From Pictodentalium vernedei (lineage: Eukaryota; Mollusca; Scaphopoda; Dentaliida; Dentaliidae), in assembly GCA_031216915.1 (NCBI GenBank), contig CM062294.1, forward strand, positions 389,785,217 through 389,849,216: a DNA stretch of 64,000 nt, written 5' to 3'. Shown in pieces: positions 1 to 8,532 of the stretch (position 1 is its first letter; each line of letters opens with the position of its first letter). Under the pieces are notes generated by a model. It saw only the letters and a program-made list of their open reading frames with translations, was not told where the DNA came from and searched no databases. A program made the position numbers and the translations under genes.

Positions 1-1229
1 TCCCTGAACCGCTCGAAAAAATCAGAGTCCAATGACGCTATAATTCTCCTGTCCGGAAGCGCAGCAGTCTGGCCCGACGGAACAACTTGAGGAAGAAAGT
101 GCCGGATGAAGTCTACGGCAGCTTTGTGTTGTTCCGAAAGGGATAGCTCCAATTCATCCGTATCCCTTTCACCATCCGGTCGGACCTCCCGATGTTCCCG
201 GTCGTCCGCCCCCGATGCTTCGGCGGAGCGTACCGACCCAGCGCCGTCGGATAATTCTCGATCCGACACCGTCTCTGTCGGCTGCTGGGATGCTGCGATA
301 AGCTGTGCTATCTGCACTAGAATGTCCGACGTCGAGACCTGCGGAGGAGCGGTCTTTCGCTGCTTTGCCGAGGGCAGCTCCGCATCGGATGGCTCCCGCA
401 TACTTTTCCTATGCGAACGTCCGGAGTCCATCGGTCTCGAGTCCCTGGCTGCCGGATGGTGTGACCTGGTCGCCGAATAATCCTTCCTCGGCGAAGCTGG
501 CAAGATATCGGAGGTCACGCAGCCAAGGTGCGGTCGTGTGCGCCGGCGAGAAGAGGAAGCCTTAACAGTCTCTGCGGACTGCTTATACAACGGAGCGTCC
601 CGAGCGACGGACGTATGCTCCGCTAAAGACACATTTTGTACCACAACATCTGGTCCCAGATGTTGTTGTACGAGAGAGGGGCCTCTCTCGCTCGCGGCCC
701 GGCTGGACCTGGACGAGCTAGGAACCGGACTAAAAGGCTTCCTCTGTTCTCGTTCACTATCCGCCGTCACTGGGTGTGCATCTATTATTTTTATAGTGCT
801 CGCATCACCCAAAATTTCCTCTTGGACCGCATCGGACGAACCCGGCTGCCGAACCATTCGGTGAATGGACGCTACACCGGGCGAGCTAGCGGACGACATT
901 TGTCTAATTTCCATGAGCACTTTTGCCGCTAGCTCTGTATTTAATTGTGACGACGGACGCACACTTGAAGAAGATAACATGGAAACATCACCCTGTTCTG
1001 GTTCCTCTGAAATAGAAACTGAGAGAGTAGAGTGACCTTGTGGAGAAAGAGCCGGCATCGCTCTTTCTCCAGAAACAACATATCGTGACACACGTTTCCA
1101 ATGTTTCTCATCCCAATGTTCACATACAGGACAGGGATTAATGCGAGAACACTGACTACAATTTATGCAATAATCATGAAAGTCAGAGGAAGATTTCTTC
1201 CTATTACAATTTGAACAAGTTCCTTTCAT
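1..1229 (-). CDS. DIRS-A gag, N-terminal 409 residues, open (partial)
   Basis: Translating the minus strand from the ATG at 1229 gives an uninterrupted frame to the window edge. The start matches the gag start in copy A2. Residues 5-36 form a Cys/His cluster: C5, C8, H18, C21, C24, C27, C33 and C36, that is C-x2-C-x9-H-x2-C-x2-C-x2-C-x5-C-x2-C, which should bind zinc. A Ser/Arg/Glu-rich low-complexity stretch follows (about residues 60-300), then the start of the conserved gag core near residue 370. DIRS gag proteins are thought to form the particle that packages the RNA; the role here is inferred from position and similarity to A2. No stop or frameshift is seen in the visible part, so this copy may be younger or better preserved than A2. 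Confidence 0.85.
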   Translation of the reverse strand, partial: MKGTCSNCNRKKSSSDFHDYCINCSQCSRINPCPVCEHWDEKHWKRVSRYVVSGERAMPALSPQGHSTLSVSISEEPEQGDVSMLSSSSVRPSSQLNTELAAKVLMEIRQMSSASSPGVASIHRMVRQPGSSDAVQEEILGDASTIKIIDAHPVTADSEREQRKPFSPVPSSSRSSRAASERGPSLVQQHLGPDVVVQNVSLAEHTSVARDAPLYKQSAETVKASSSRRRTRPHLGCVTSDILPASPRKDYSATRSHHPAARDSRPMDSGRSHRKSMREPSDAELPSAKQRKTAPPQVSTSDILVQIAQLIAASQQPTETVSDRELSDGAGSVRSAEASGADDREHREVRPDGERDTDELELSLSEQHKAAVDFIRHFLPQVVPSGQTAALPDRRIIASLDSDFFERFR

Positions 1230-2119
1230 TGTGAAGGAACAACAATAAGTCCTAGTTACTCGCAAAAACCCCTGACACAAAGATACATAATAACATGATC
1301 CATTAATAAATGAAAAAACAATTGCAAAACAAAATAATTTTGAAAAAATATTTTTTCAGAGAAGCCCAAGTTGCTGAAAAGTAACGTTGAGCCCCGATGG
1401 ATCCGATGGCAAAGTGTGGTCAAAAATTTTAAAATTATATAAAATAATTAATGAGACACTTTCGGATAATATAAATGTATCTTATAATGAGATAAACTAC
1501 CTCAAAGGCAAACAGCCCCCCTCAAAAAAGGCTGTTGCCAATGAAAACAAACAGTGTAAACACAGAAGAAAACATGACTCCAGGCACTGACAAAACTGGC
1601 CCGGAATCAGTCCTCAATTACACTCTATCTGATGCAAAACAGAGACTCCCAGGGGAGAATCTGCAGAACATCAGATGGAAGATGCAGAACACAAACGTTA
1701 TACACCCATGGGTGAAAACGTAACTATGGGGAAAATAACAGAAAACATTCTGTAACCAAGCAACTCTCCCAGGGAAATTTTAGAAATGAAACTTCTCAAA
1801 AATATGCCAAAAGCATGGGAGAATTGCAAGGGGGGACTTTAGAAGGTTAGGGGAGAGGAAACACTGAATAAGCAGTGCAACAATTAGCAAGAATGACAAC
1901 AAGAGGCGTTTGCCTCGAAAATAGGCAACTTAACATAATTTTAACAAAAAATTTTAAGTACAGCCCTGATTATTTTTTGCCACTTCTTTTTTTCCTCTCC
2001 TCCTTCTATCCTCCTTAGAATCACATTTTCTCCAAGAATTACGTGTCTGGCATCCTTTAAACTGAGATTTACAAGCACAAAGATCAGTGAGATGTTGACT
2101 GATGAAGGGCCAAACAGAG
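1230..2119 (-). other. DIRS-A A1 leader (between gag and terminal repeat)
   Basis: Non-coding leader of copy A1. It is parallel to 10360-10436 plus 15006-15805 of A2, including the paired stretches around CTCTCCCA and GCATGGGAG. I see no gene in it. Confidence 0.75.
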
Positions 2120-2319
2120 AATGATATTTGGCGCCAATTTCGGGACGACTGCGTCACTGCGCATGCGCAGTAGAGTCGTACTATGGAGGTCCTTTAGGAC
2201 ATGATTTCTTTTTGTTTTGGATGCAAATTTTGGGGATTGGGGGGCAAAATTTGTGTTTGGCCCTGGTTTTTGTGGAGTTAGCACCAGCTAAGTCTGGGTC
2301 ATTGGTACAGTATAAAAAT
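2120..2319 (-). repeat. DIRS-A right inverted terminal repeat, copy A1
   Basis: About 200 bp that is the reverse complement of the left end of copy A2 (about 4625-4818). It contains TGGCGCCA, a GCGCATGCGC palindrome and the conserved GTCTGGGTCATTGGTACAG block before the terminus. Confidence 0.85.
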
Positions 2320-2550
2320 TTATAAATTCATAGTAATTTGTATATTTTTATACTTACCAAAGGCCCAGACTTAGCTGGTACTAACTCCAAAATATTGAGG
2401 ACCAAACACAAATTTTGCCCCCCAATCCCCAAAATTTGCATGCAAAACCGAAAATTAGAAGTCCTATCTGGTCCTCCATACATTTACTCTCCATGCATGC
2501 GCAGACGCCAGGAAGTGACCGGAATTGGCACCAACATCATTCTTTGTAAA
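2320..2550 (-). repeat. DIRS-B left inverted terminal repeat, copy B1
   Basis: Starts TTATAAATTCATAG and is the inverse complement of about 20650-20851. It shares the block AATTTTGCCCCCCAATCCCC with DIRS-A repeats. The NRF-1-like palindrome is mutated here (GCATGCGCAGA). Confidence 0.85.
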
Positions 2551-2599
2551 AGAGAGTATTACATAATAATTCAGCGGGGAGGTATGAGTGCCCACTCAT

Positions 2600-2705
2600 G
2601 GGAGGGCCATCCCCGTCTGGGCCATTGGTAAATATAAAAATATACAAATTACTATGAATTTATAATACTTTTACACAACAACCAATGGCCCAAACTTAAC
2701 TGAAT
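2600..2705 (-). repeat. DIRS-B internal complementary region, copy B1
   Basis: The sequence from GGGCCATTGGTAAATATA through CCAATGGCCCAAAC is the reverse complement of the element's right end joined to its left end. In DIRS elements such a region templates completion of the circular DNA intermediate. Confidence 0.8.
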
Positions 2706-3938
2706 AGTAAAAAGGCGGAGGGCCTGGGACTTCCGAAATAGTTCCAATCCTGCAATCCATGATGAAAGGAAATTAGAATTATGCCTCTCTATACAATAAT
2801 AGAGGAGATATATTCTAAATAAGGAACCCATTTTAAGTAATTCCTTATTGTAAGCATGAAGACAATGCTACTTAGGATGTAACAAGTTCCCAATTTTTAA
2901 GGCTAGTCTGGACTAAGCCCCAAAACTATGATGGCGTATCTGAGAATGAGTGAAAATCTCCCACAAACATACGCCATACAATAACACTTCAGCTGTATGC
3001 AGGATATAATTCGGATAAAACAGCTTCCTTCATAGTTACATACTCTCTAATCCAGAGAAGAGGTAAAAATCCCCCCCCCCCTTTCTTTTGAAGGAATCTT
3101 CAAAAGAAAGGGGGGAGAGCTCTGGAATCAATAAGAGCGGTATAAAAAAAAAATATAAATAATCGTCGAACAGGCACTCAGGTATTAATTCATGATTAAT
3201 AAATGGTGCTTAATGCCACTTCAGAAGATAAGGCTATAGCGACGATCCTGGTAATTAATACTGCCTGCTATATAAACATACACCACAGACGGCGTACACA
3301 GATACGTCAAAAAACGGTGATATAAAATATAACATACACATGTCCAATCGAGCCACAATGAACAATTCCTGAAGAGAAAACACACTTCCTAGGTTATCCA
3401 CAGGCAGCCTCTGTACAATAAATTCCAGTAACAACACTCTCCGATGTGTACCATCCGATATCTACGAGCATAAAAACACATGGGGATATGCGAAATGAGT
3501 ACTGATGTAATAGAAACGTAATAGAAACCTGGATCTAGAAATGAAAGTAGGCATGATTAACAGGCTCCAACATGGACCGTCCCTGAAATAGATTATGATT
3601 TCAAGGTCCACAAAATACAATAAAGCGTTAGCATAATAATACAATGCGCGAGAGCATTTGTATTTAGCATGTAATCATCTGAATACCAGTTAACTGATTA
3701 TGCAGCCTGCGAGGTACTCAAGAGTAGCAATTTAATTGTGATGATTTTTAATTAAGCTCTCGTATATAACAAATCAACAAATAATCATAGGAAACTAATC
3801 CAACTAAAAAGCAGATGTGCCCATGAGGTCGCCATAGAACACGAACCAAATGCATAGTATGTATGTATTAAATTATATGAGGCTTGCGGGAAGAAAACTA
3901 TGTCTTGCCCGGTAATTGCCTCTAAACACATAGGCAGT

Positions 3939-3969
<31 letters not shown>

Positions 3970-4030
3970 GGGTGGGGTGGGGGGTGGGGGGGGATTCGAA
4001 GTCATATCGAAATCTCCTCACCTACATTAT
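2706..4030 (-). other. DIRS-B conserved non-coding block in place of the recombinase
   Basis: This 1.3 kb between the internal complementary region and the RT remnant has counterparts in copies E (29821-30840), C (45491-47040) and F (52590-54300), so it belongs to the family. I find none of the recombinase landmarks seen in A2 (R, H-x-x-R, Y boxes) and no long frame. It contains a poly-C tract (about 3070-3081) and a GT/G microsatellite (3937-3993). Confidence 0.6.
3937..3993 (+). repeat. (GT)n followed by poly-G microsatellite
   Basis: About nine GT units run into a long G tract with a few T interruptions. The same position in copies E, C and F also holds a GT and/or G-rich run, so it was present in the parent element. 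Confidence 0.95.
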
Positions 4031-4589
4031 TTAATCGTTCCTATACCAGTTATCAAATATAGGAACCGCAATGGTTCCCTCACGTCTAACCGACTCCAAT
4101 ATGCCACTATGGGCGGAGAAGGACGTGAAGAATAAAACTTCCCCTGAAAGAAAGCCCTCTCATGGAGGAAGCTTCTGGGGAGCATCTCATAACAGACACT
4201 TGAGAATACTGATCCAAGGTTTCTGTGACAACAGAGGTGCTATTAGTAGGATTCACAATGAGACTGTTTAATCTTAAATGTAATCTATTGAATCAAATGA
4301 ATTGGAGGATATGTGTATCCTATCATTCATCCCCATGAATTCTGCAGAGCGTCTACTGCATGAGCTCAATGGTTTGGGCATGGCGACACAAATGACGGTA
4401 ACTAACTGTTCCGGTGCATCGCAAACTAAACTATCATGGGACGATCCCACTGGTAGCAAAACTGTCCAAATACTCGCTTGTTGAGCTTCCAATGCAAATG
4501 AAACAGGCAACCTTTCTGAGAGCAAGTCTGCTAGTATGTTCAGACGACCCGGTATATGACGGAAAGAGAGATGAACATGAAATAGAAAA
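4031..4589 (-). pseudogene. DIRS-B RT-RNaseH-MT remnant, 3' fragment (copy B1)
   Basis: Minus-strand sequence parallel to 6640-7130 of A2, the C-terminal part of the RT-RNaseH polyprotein and its methyltransferase-like region. Open stretches are short and in different frames. The fragment ends at 4589 where A2 is inserted, and the same gene resumes at 16013. Confidence 0.75.
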
Positions 4590-4818
4590 GTTAAAAAATT
4601 TATAGTAATTTATATATTTTTTATACTTACCAATGACCCAGACTTAGCTGGTGCTAACTCTAATAAAACCAGGGCCAAACACAAATTTTGCCCCCCAATC
4701 CCCAAAATTTGCATCCAAAACCAAAAGAAATCATGTCCTATAGGACCTCCATACTACGCCCCCACTGCGCATGCGCAGTGTCAAGGACGTCCCGAAATTG
4801 GCGCCAATTATCATTCTT
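4590..4818 (-). repeat. DIRS-A left inverted terminal repeat, copy A2
   Basis: Inverse complement of 15806-16012. It carries the perfect palindromes CACTGCGCATGCGCAGTG (4763-4780) and AATTGGCGCCAATT (4796-4809). Confidence 0.92.
4763..4809. promoter_or_regulatory. Paired palindromes resembling NRF-1 and E2F sites in the DIRS terminal repeat
   Basis: An 18-bp perfect palindrome containing GCGCATGCGC, the core of the NRF-1 consensus, is followed 15 bp later by a 14-bp perfect palindrome containing TTGGCGCC, which resembles an E2F site. Both recur in A1, the right end of A2, D and G, and in B-family right ends. They could drive or regulate transcription from the terminal repeat. Binding is inferred from motif likeness only. 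Confidence 0.5.
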
Positions 4819-4889
4819 ACTGGCAGTGCCTGGTCAGCGCTATGTACTCAGCGGGGAGGCAAGAGTTCCCAACTCCTGCGAGGGCCATC

Positions 4890-4985
4890 CCCGTCTGGGT
4901 CATTGGTAAGTATAAAAAATATATAAATTACTATAATTTTTTTAACATTTTTATACTGTACCAATGACCCAGACTTAGCTGAAGA
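4890..4985 (-). repeat. DIRS-A internal complementary region, copy A2
   Basis: The stretch from GTCTGGGTCATTGGTAAGTA to CAATGACCCAGACTTAGCTG is the reverse complement of the right terminus (ending CAGTATAAAAAT) fused to the left terminus (starting GTT). The junction AAC is at 4944-4946. This is the hallmark arrangement of DIRS elements and marks both termini of the family. Confidence 0.9.
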
Positions 4986-5575
4986 GTAAAAAGGCTGGAG
5001 AGCCTAGGACATAGAGGAAAATCCAATAAGCTCAACTATATAATAAAGAGGTAACCCCTTAAGGAGAAAAGGAGTATTAGGATTTACATGTATCTTTCTT
5101 ATTTAATATTAAATTAGAAAGATACAATACCCTTAATAATTGAGCACAATAATATTCATGTTCTCTATTAACATCCAGTATAACCCTTATACTAATTATT
5201 TTTAAAGTAAGCCAATAAATAAAGTAGTCCAGAGAATTGAGACTCTTTATAATCTTTTAAAAGTGTCCGAGTATTGTATATTAAAGCCCGTTTGACACTT
5301 GACATATACAAATGCTTCACACCGAGCTACACTTTAAAAATAAGACATGAATGAATTTTAACATTAATATTACACTTTAAAACCATCCCGGAAGCGACTC
5401 AGAAATACTGACTTTGGAGGAGGCATTCCCTTGCTTTTCACTATAAAGCAGGTGACCTAAGGGAACACCCGCCACCCCCCCCCCTTCCCCTGGGTCAAAT
5501 AGCCCAGAGCGAAGAGGGCAGCCGGACGGAGTCACTGCCGGAACAGAAAGCCTGCATAACTATAGTTGCAACTGT
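4986..5575 (-). other. DIRS-A 3' non-coding region, copy A2
   Basis: About 590 bp between the recombinase stop and the internal complementary region. It holds a C-run (about 5474-5484) and AT-rich sequence, with no gene. The same block is present in D (31260-31835) and G (63265-63840). Confidence 0.7.
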
Positions 5576-6690
5576 TTAGTGGACGACATTCTGAGCAACA
5601 GATAACGGACCTAAAGAATGCAGGTCTCCAGAAATGGACTCAATATTTCTGAGATAAAAATTCGTGAATGTGGATGGCTGAGACCAATAAGCAGCCTTCA
5701 TTAAATCTGTAATAGCAACACTATTAGCATAAGCCCAAGAAGTAGCAAGAGCTCTTACTTCATGAGCCGAAATCTTAAGCACAGACTGCTGAGAAGAAGA
5801 TAAATTTTCATAAGCAGTACGGATAGTTAATTGAATCCATCTAGCAATAGAATGGACCGAAATGTCCCTTCTATTAGGCATCAAAGACAGAAAGAAACGT
5901 TTCCGTCCCTTTCTGATAAACTGAGATCTCTGTTTATAGATACGTAACGCTCTAACAGGACAGAGTAAAGGCCTACGCCCGTCTGAAGACGGAAGAGCCT
6001 TAATAACAATAGGTTCCGGATATTTATTAGGAGCCTGATTCTTAGCTAAAAAACCCACATTAGTAGTGAAGGTGATAGTGTTCCCGACACTACGATAGTG
6101 AGAATCATCCACCGACAGAGCATGAAGCTCACTGACTCTTCTAGCAGAAGAGAAAGCTAAGAGAAAAGCTGTCTTATAAGATAAGAATTTGAAATCTACT
6201 GTCCCAAGAGGTTCAAATGGCTTTTCCTTCAATTTAAGAAGAACCCAAGCTAAATTCCATTTAGGAATTAATCTAAGAGTTCTGGGTCTATTTATCGAGA
6301 AGTTTCTAACCAACTTAGATAAAGAGACATTAGATCCAATTTGTAAACTCATGATGTGCATAGGTATCAGATAACATAGACCTATAACCCTTAATAGTAA
6401 CAGGCTGCAGTTTGATTTCGTCAAACAAGTATACTAGAAAGTTTGCAATGTCTGGTATAGAGGGATCAAAAATATCTACAAAATGATCCCTACACCAACG
6501 GCGAAAAACCTTCCACTTAGCCGCATAGTTTAGCGAAGAGGAGGTCCTCCTACAGTTAGAAATCGCGTCCACTGCTCGTCCTGTAAAGTGCTTGCCATGC
6601 AAGAAGGACCGCACAACGGAAAAACGTGAAGGTTGAGACCTTGCGGGTTGTGATGGAGTTGACGCGATTTTCCCTGCGAAAGAAGATCCT
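5576..6690 (-). CDS. DIRS tyrosine recombinase (frameshifted)
   Basis: Integrates the circular retrotransposon DNA. The catalytic part is a 282-residue minus-strand frame (6424-5576). It has the arm I arginine in ARRVSEL (R96), the H-x-x-R box AHEVRA (H221, R224), then W247 and the nucleophile in NFYLR (Y257). These are the conserved boxes of the family. The N-terminal SAM-like region (from about 6650, containing KWKVFRRWC and IKGYRSML) lies in another minus frame that ends at 6330. The two parts do not read through: a one- or two-base shift near 6345-6365 separates them, so this copy would not give a full protein without frameshifting. The N-terminal part overlaps the end of the RT frame, as is usual in DIRS elements. 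Confidence 0.85.
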
Positions 6691-8191
6691 CCCGTGGAGG
6701 AAGCTTTCGCGGTAGGTCCCACAACAGACACCTGAGTAGATTTATCCACGGTCTCTGTGGCGACAGAGATGCTACCAACAGAATCTTGCATTGAGATTGT
6801 TTTATCTTTAGCAATACTTGTTGAATTAACGGCGCTGGAGGATACGCATATCCTATCATTCCGTCCCAAGGGATCGACAGAGCGTCTACTGCAAATGCTC
6901 TTGGATCCGGACACGGAGACACATACGTCTGCAACTGATTGTTGAGATGTGTTGCAAATAAGTCTATCATTGGCCGTTCCCATTGGTAGCAAATCTGATT
7001 GAATACTTGTTTGTTGAGAGTCCACTCCGACGGCAACAAGCGACCCTTTCGTGAAAGGGAGTCTGCTAGCACATTCAGACGACCCGGTATGTGACGGACC
7101 GAAGGAAGAACCTGATGTTCTAGTGCAAACAGAAGGATTCTTTCCGTTAGATTGAACAACGGAACTGAATGAGTGCCTCCCTGATTCCGTATATACGCCA
7201 CTACTGTCGTATTGTCGGATAGGATTTGGACATGAGCATTGTGAATAATGTCCATCCAATGACGTAACGCAAACCAAATTGACATCATTTCCTTGATGTT
7301 TATGTGCTTGCACAGGAATTGCGGATCCCAAAGACCCTGGCATCTCGAATCCGTTGGGATCAATGATGCACCCCAACCTGTTTGACTGGCATCCGTCATA
7401 ATGGTAAAACTCGGATCCGGCAACTGCAGCGGAACTCCCTGAGTTAACCACTGAATGTTTGCCCAAGTCTGAATCTCTTGTTTCACTTGATCTGACAAGA
7501 GAACGTCTACGTCGAGCGAATGAATTTTCACACTCCAATTCTGAGTCAAGAAAATTTGGAGAGGACGCGTGCGTAACCGCCCCATCGGAATGAGATCCGC
7601 AGCGGCTCCGCACAGACCTATCAGTCTCATAAATTCTCTCGCTGTGACTTTGTCTGCGTGCAGACAATAGCGAGCGTAACAACTGACTAATTCCGCTCTG
7701 GTTAACGGCAGATGAACGAGATTGTTGTGCGTCTCGAAGTTCATTCCCAGATGTGTGAATGACTTGGACGGCACCAGATCCGACTTCTCCTCGTTTACTA
7801 TAAAACCGAGACGTCGGAGCAATAGAAGTAGATTCTGAACATCGTTCTGAAGCGTTAACTCGTTGCCGTACCTCTGAAGAATGTCGTCCAGGTAGGCCGA
7901 CGTTACCGCAGACGAATGAGCTCGGAAATAAATCATTACCGAGTTCATTACCCGAGTGAAAGCCCAGGGTGCTAGATTCAGTCCAAAGCACATCGCCCGG
8001 AATTGATACACCACTCCTAGGACTGCGAAGCGTAGATACTTTCTGAATGTCGGATGTACCATGACGTGAAAGTACGCATCTTTGAGATCTATGCTTGATG
8101 CATAATCGTTCACCCGAATACTCGGTCTGACCGACCGAATCGTCTCCATATAAAATTTCGGAGCGACGATCAGCTTGTTTATCCAGCTCAA
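6530..8191 (-). CDS. DIRS reverse transcriptase - RNase H - methyltransferase-like polyprotein (N-terminus damaged)
   Basis: A 553-residue open frame. RT: SIDLKDAY at residues 33-40 (metal-binding D35), FGLNLAPWAFTR at 69-80, and YLDD at 100-103. RNase H: D267 in MTDASQTGWG, E301 in INIKEMM, D326 in ILSDNTT, and D377 in LADSLSR. After these comes a region with DLFAT (410-414), VDAL (435-438) and YPPAPL (450-455), then a run of aliphatic residues. This resembles the phage-type N6-adenine methyltransferase domain found in DIRS elements, but the usual NPPY/DPPY motif reads YPPA, so activity is doubtful. Upstream the frame is broken: a TAA lies just before the FLVPKPDGSFRP motif near 8235. About 250 bp present in copy F (55980-56230) is missing here, removing the RT N-terminus. 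The annotated start is simply the first Met. Confidence 0.9.
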   Translation of the reverse strand: MSWINKLIVAPKFYMETIRSVRPSIRVNDYASSIDLKDAYFHVMVHPTFRKYLRFAVLGVVYQFRAMCFGLNLAPWAFTRVMNSVMIYFRAHSSAVTSAYLDDILQRYGNELTLQNDVQNLLLLLRRLGFIVNEEKSDLVPSKSFTHLGMNFETHNNLVHLPLTRAELVSCYARYCLHADKVTAREFMRLIGLCGAAADLIPMGRLRTRPLQIFLTQNWSVKIHSLDVDVLLSDQVKQEIQTWANIQWLTQGVPLQLPDPSFTIMTDASQTGWGASLIPTDSRCQGLWDPQFLCKHINIKEMMSIWFALRHWMDIIHNAHVQILSDNTTVVAYIRNQGGTHSVPLFNLTERILLFALEHQVLPSVRHIPGRLNVLADSLSRKGRLLPSEWTLNKQVFNQICYQWERPMIDLFATHLNNQLQTYVSPCPDPRAFAVDALSIPWDGMIGYAYPPAPLIQQVLLKIKQSQCKILLVASLSPQRPWINLLRCLLWDLPRKLPPREDLLSQGKSRQLHHNPQGLNLHVFPLCGPSCMASTLQDEQWTRFLTVGGPPLR

Positions 8192-8256
8192 ATCTATGAC
8201 TGGACGGAACGAGCCGTCTGGTTTCGGAACCAGAAACGCGATAGAGGTTTAAGCCA

Positions 8257-8523
8257 TCACCTCCTGGACCTGCGACGCCTGCGGTAGGAGAAACCACGTC
8301 CTCCACGACCCGCACCTCGTCCCGTCGACCTCGGGGCGTCCGACCGGTTGTCCCGGCCCGAAGGACGTCCCGAACGAGAGTCGCTACCCTGACGGTCTCT
8401 CGAATAAGACCAAGAGGACGCACCGGAACCTCTATAGGAACCTCTCTTGGGCGCATTAGACCCAGAAGTGCCTGTCTTATTCTTGTCTGCCATATCCGAC
8501 TTCTTAGAAGCAGATTTGAACAA
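8257..8523 (-). CDS. Arg/Gly/Ser-rich tail in frame with gag, downstream of its stop
   Basis: An 88-residue frame, strongly basic, with RGS, RGG and a closing run of arginines (RRRRRSRR). It lies in the same frame as gag, separated from it only by the TAG at 8533-8535 and three codons. In copy F the equivalent position carries no stop, so the ancestral gag probably continued into this tail, which would bind RNA or DNA. Either A2 has a nonsense mutation or the tail is made by stop-codon readthrough. The frame ends at a TGA before the RT region. Confidence 0.6.
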   Translation of the reverse strand: MFKSASKKSDMADKNKTGTSGSNAPKRGSYRGSGASSWSYSRDRQGSDSRSGRPSGRDNRSDAPRSTGRGAGRGGRGFSYRRRRRSRR

Positions 8524-8532
8524 CAGAGAATC

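Larger units (their letters stand above)
1..2319 (-). mobile_element. DIRS-A retrotransposon copy A1, 5' part (cut by window start)
   Basis: Minus-strand 5' part of a DIRS-A copy: partial gag (1-1229), leader (1230 to about 2115) and one inverted terminal repeat (about 2120-2319). The sequence runs parallel to 9128-10436 plus 15006-16012 of copy A2 with a small number of differences. It is uninterrupted at the point where A2 carries Helitron-like H1, so it serves as the empty site for that insertion. The terminus CAGTATAAAAAT at 2308-2319 abuts the left end of DIRS-B copy B1 with no spacer. The rest of A1 lies outside the window. Confidence 0.88.

Noticed and set aside
106..932. Plus-strand frames of 86-124 codons opposite gag in A1
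   Set aside because: They are antisense shadows of the GC-rich gag frame. The minus-strand frame has the zinc cluster and the homologous start.
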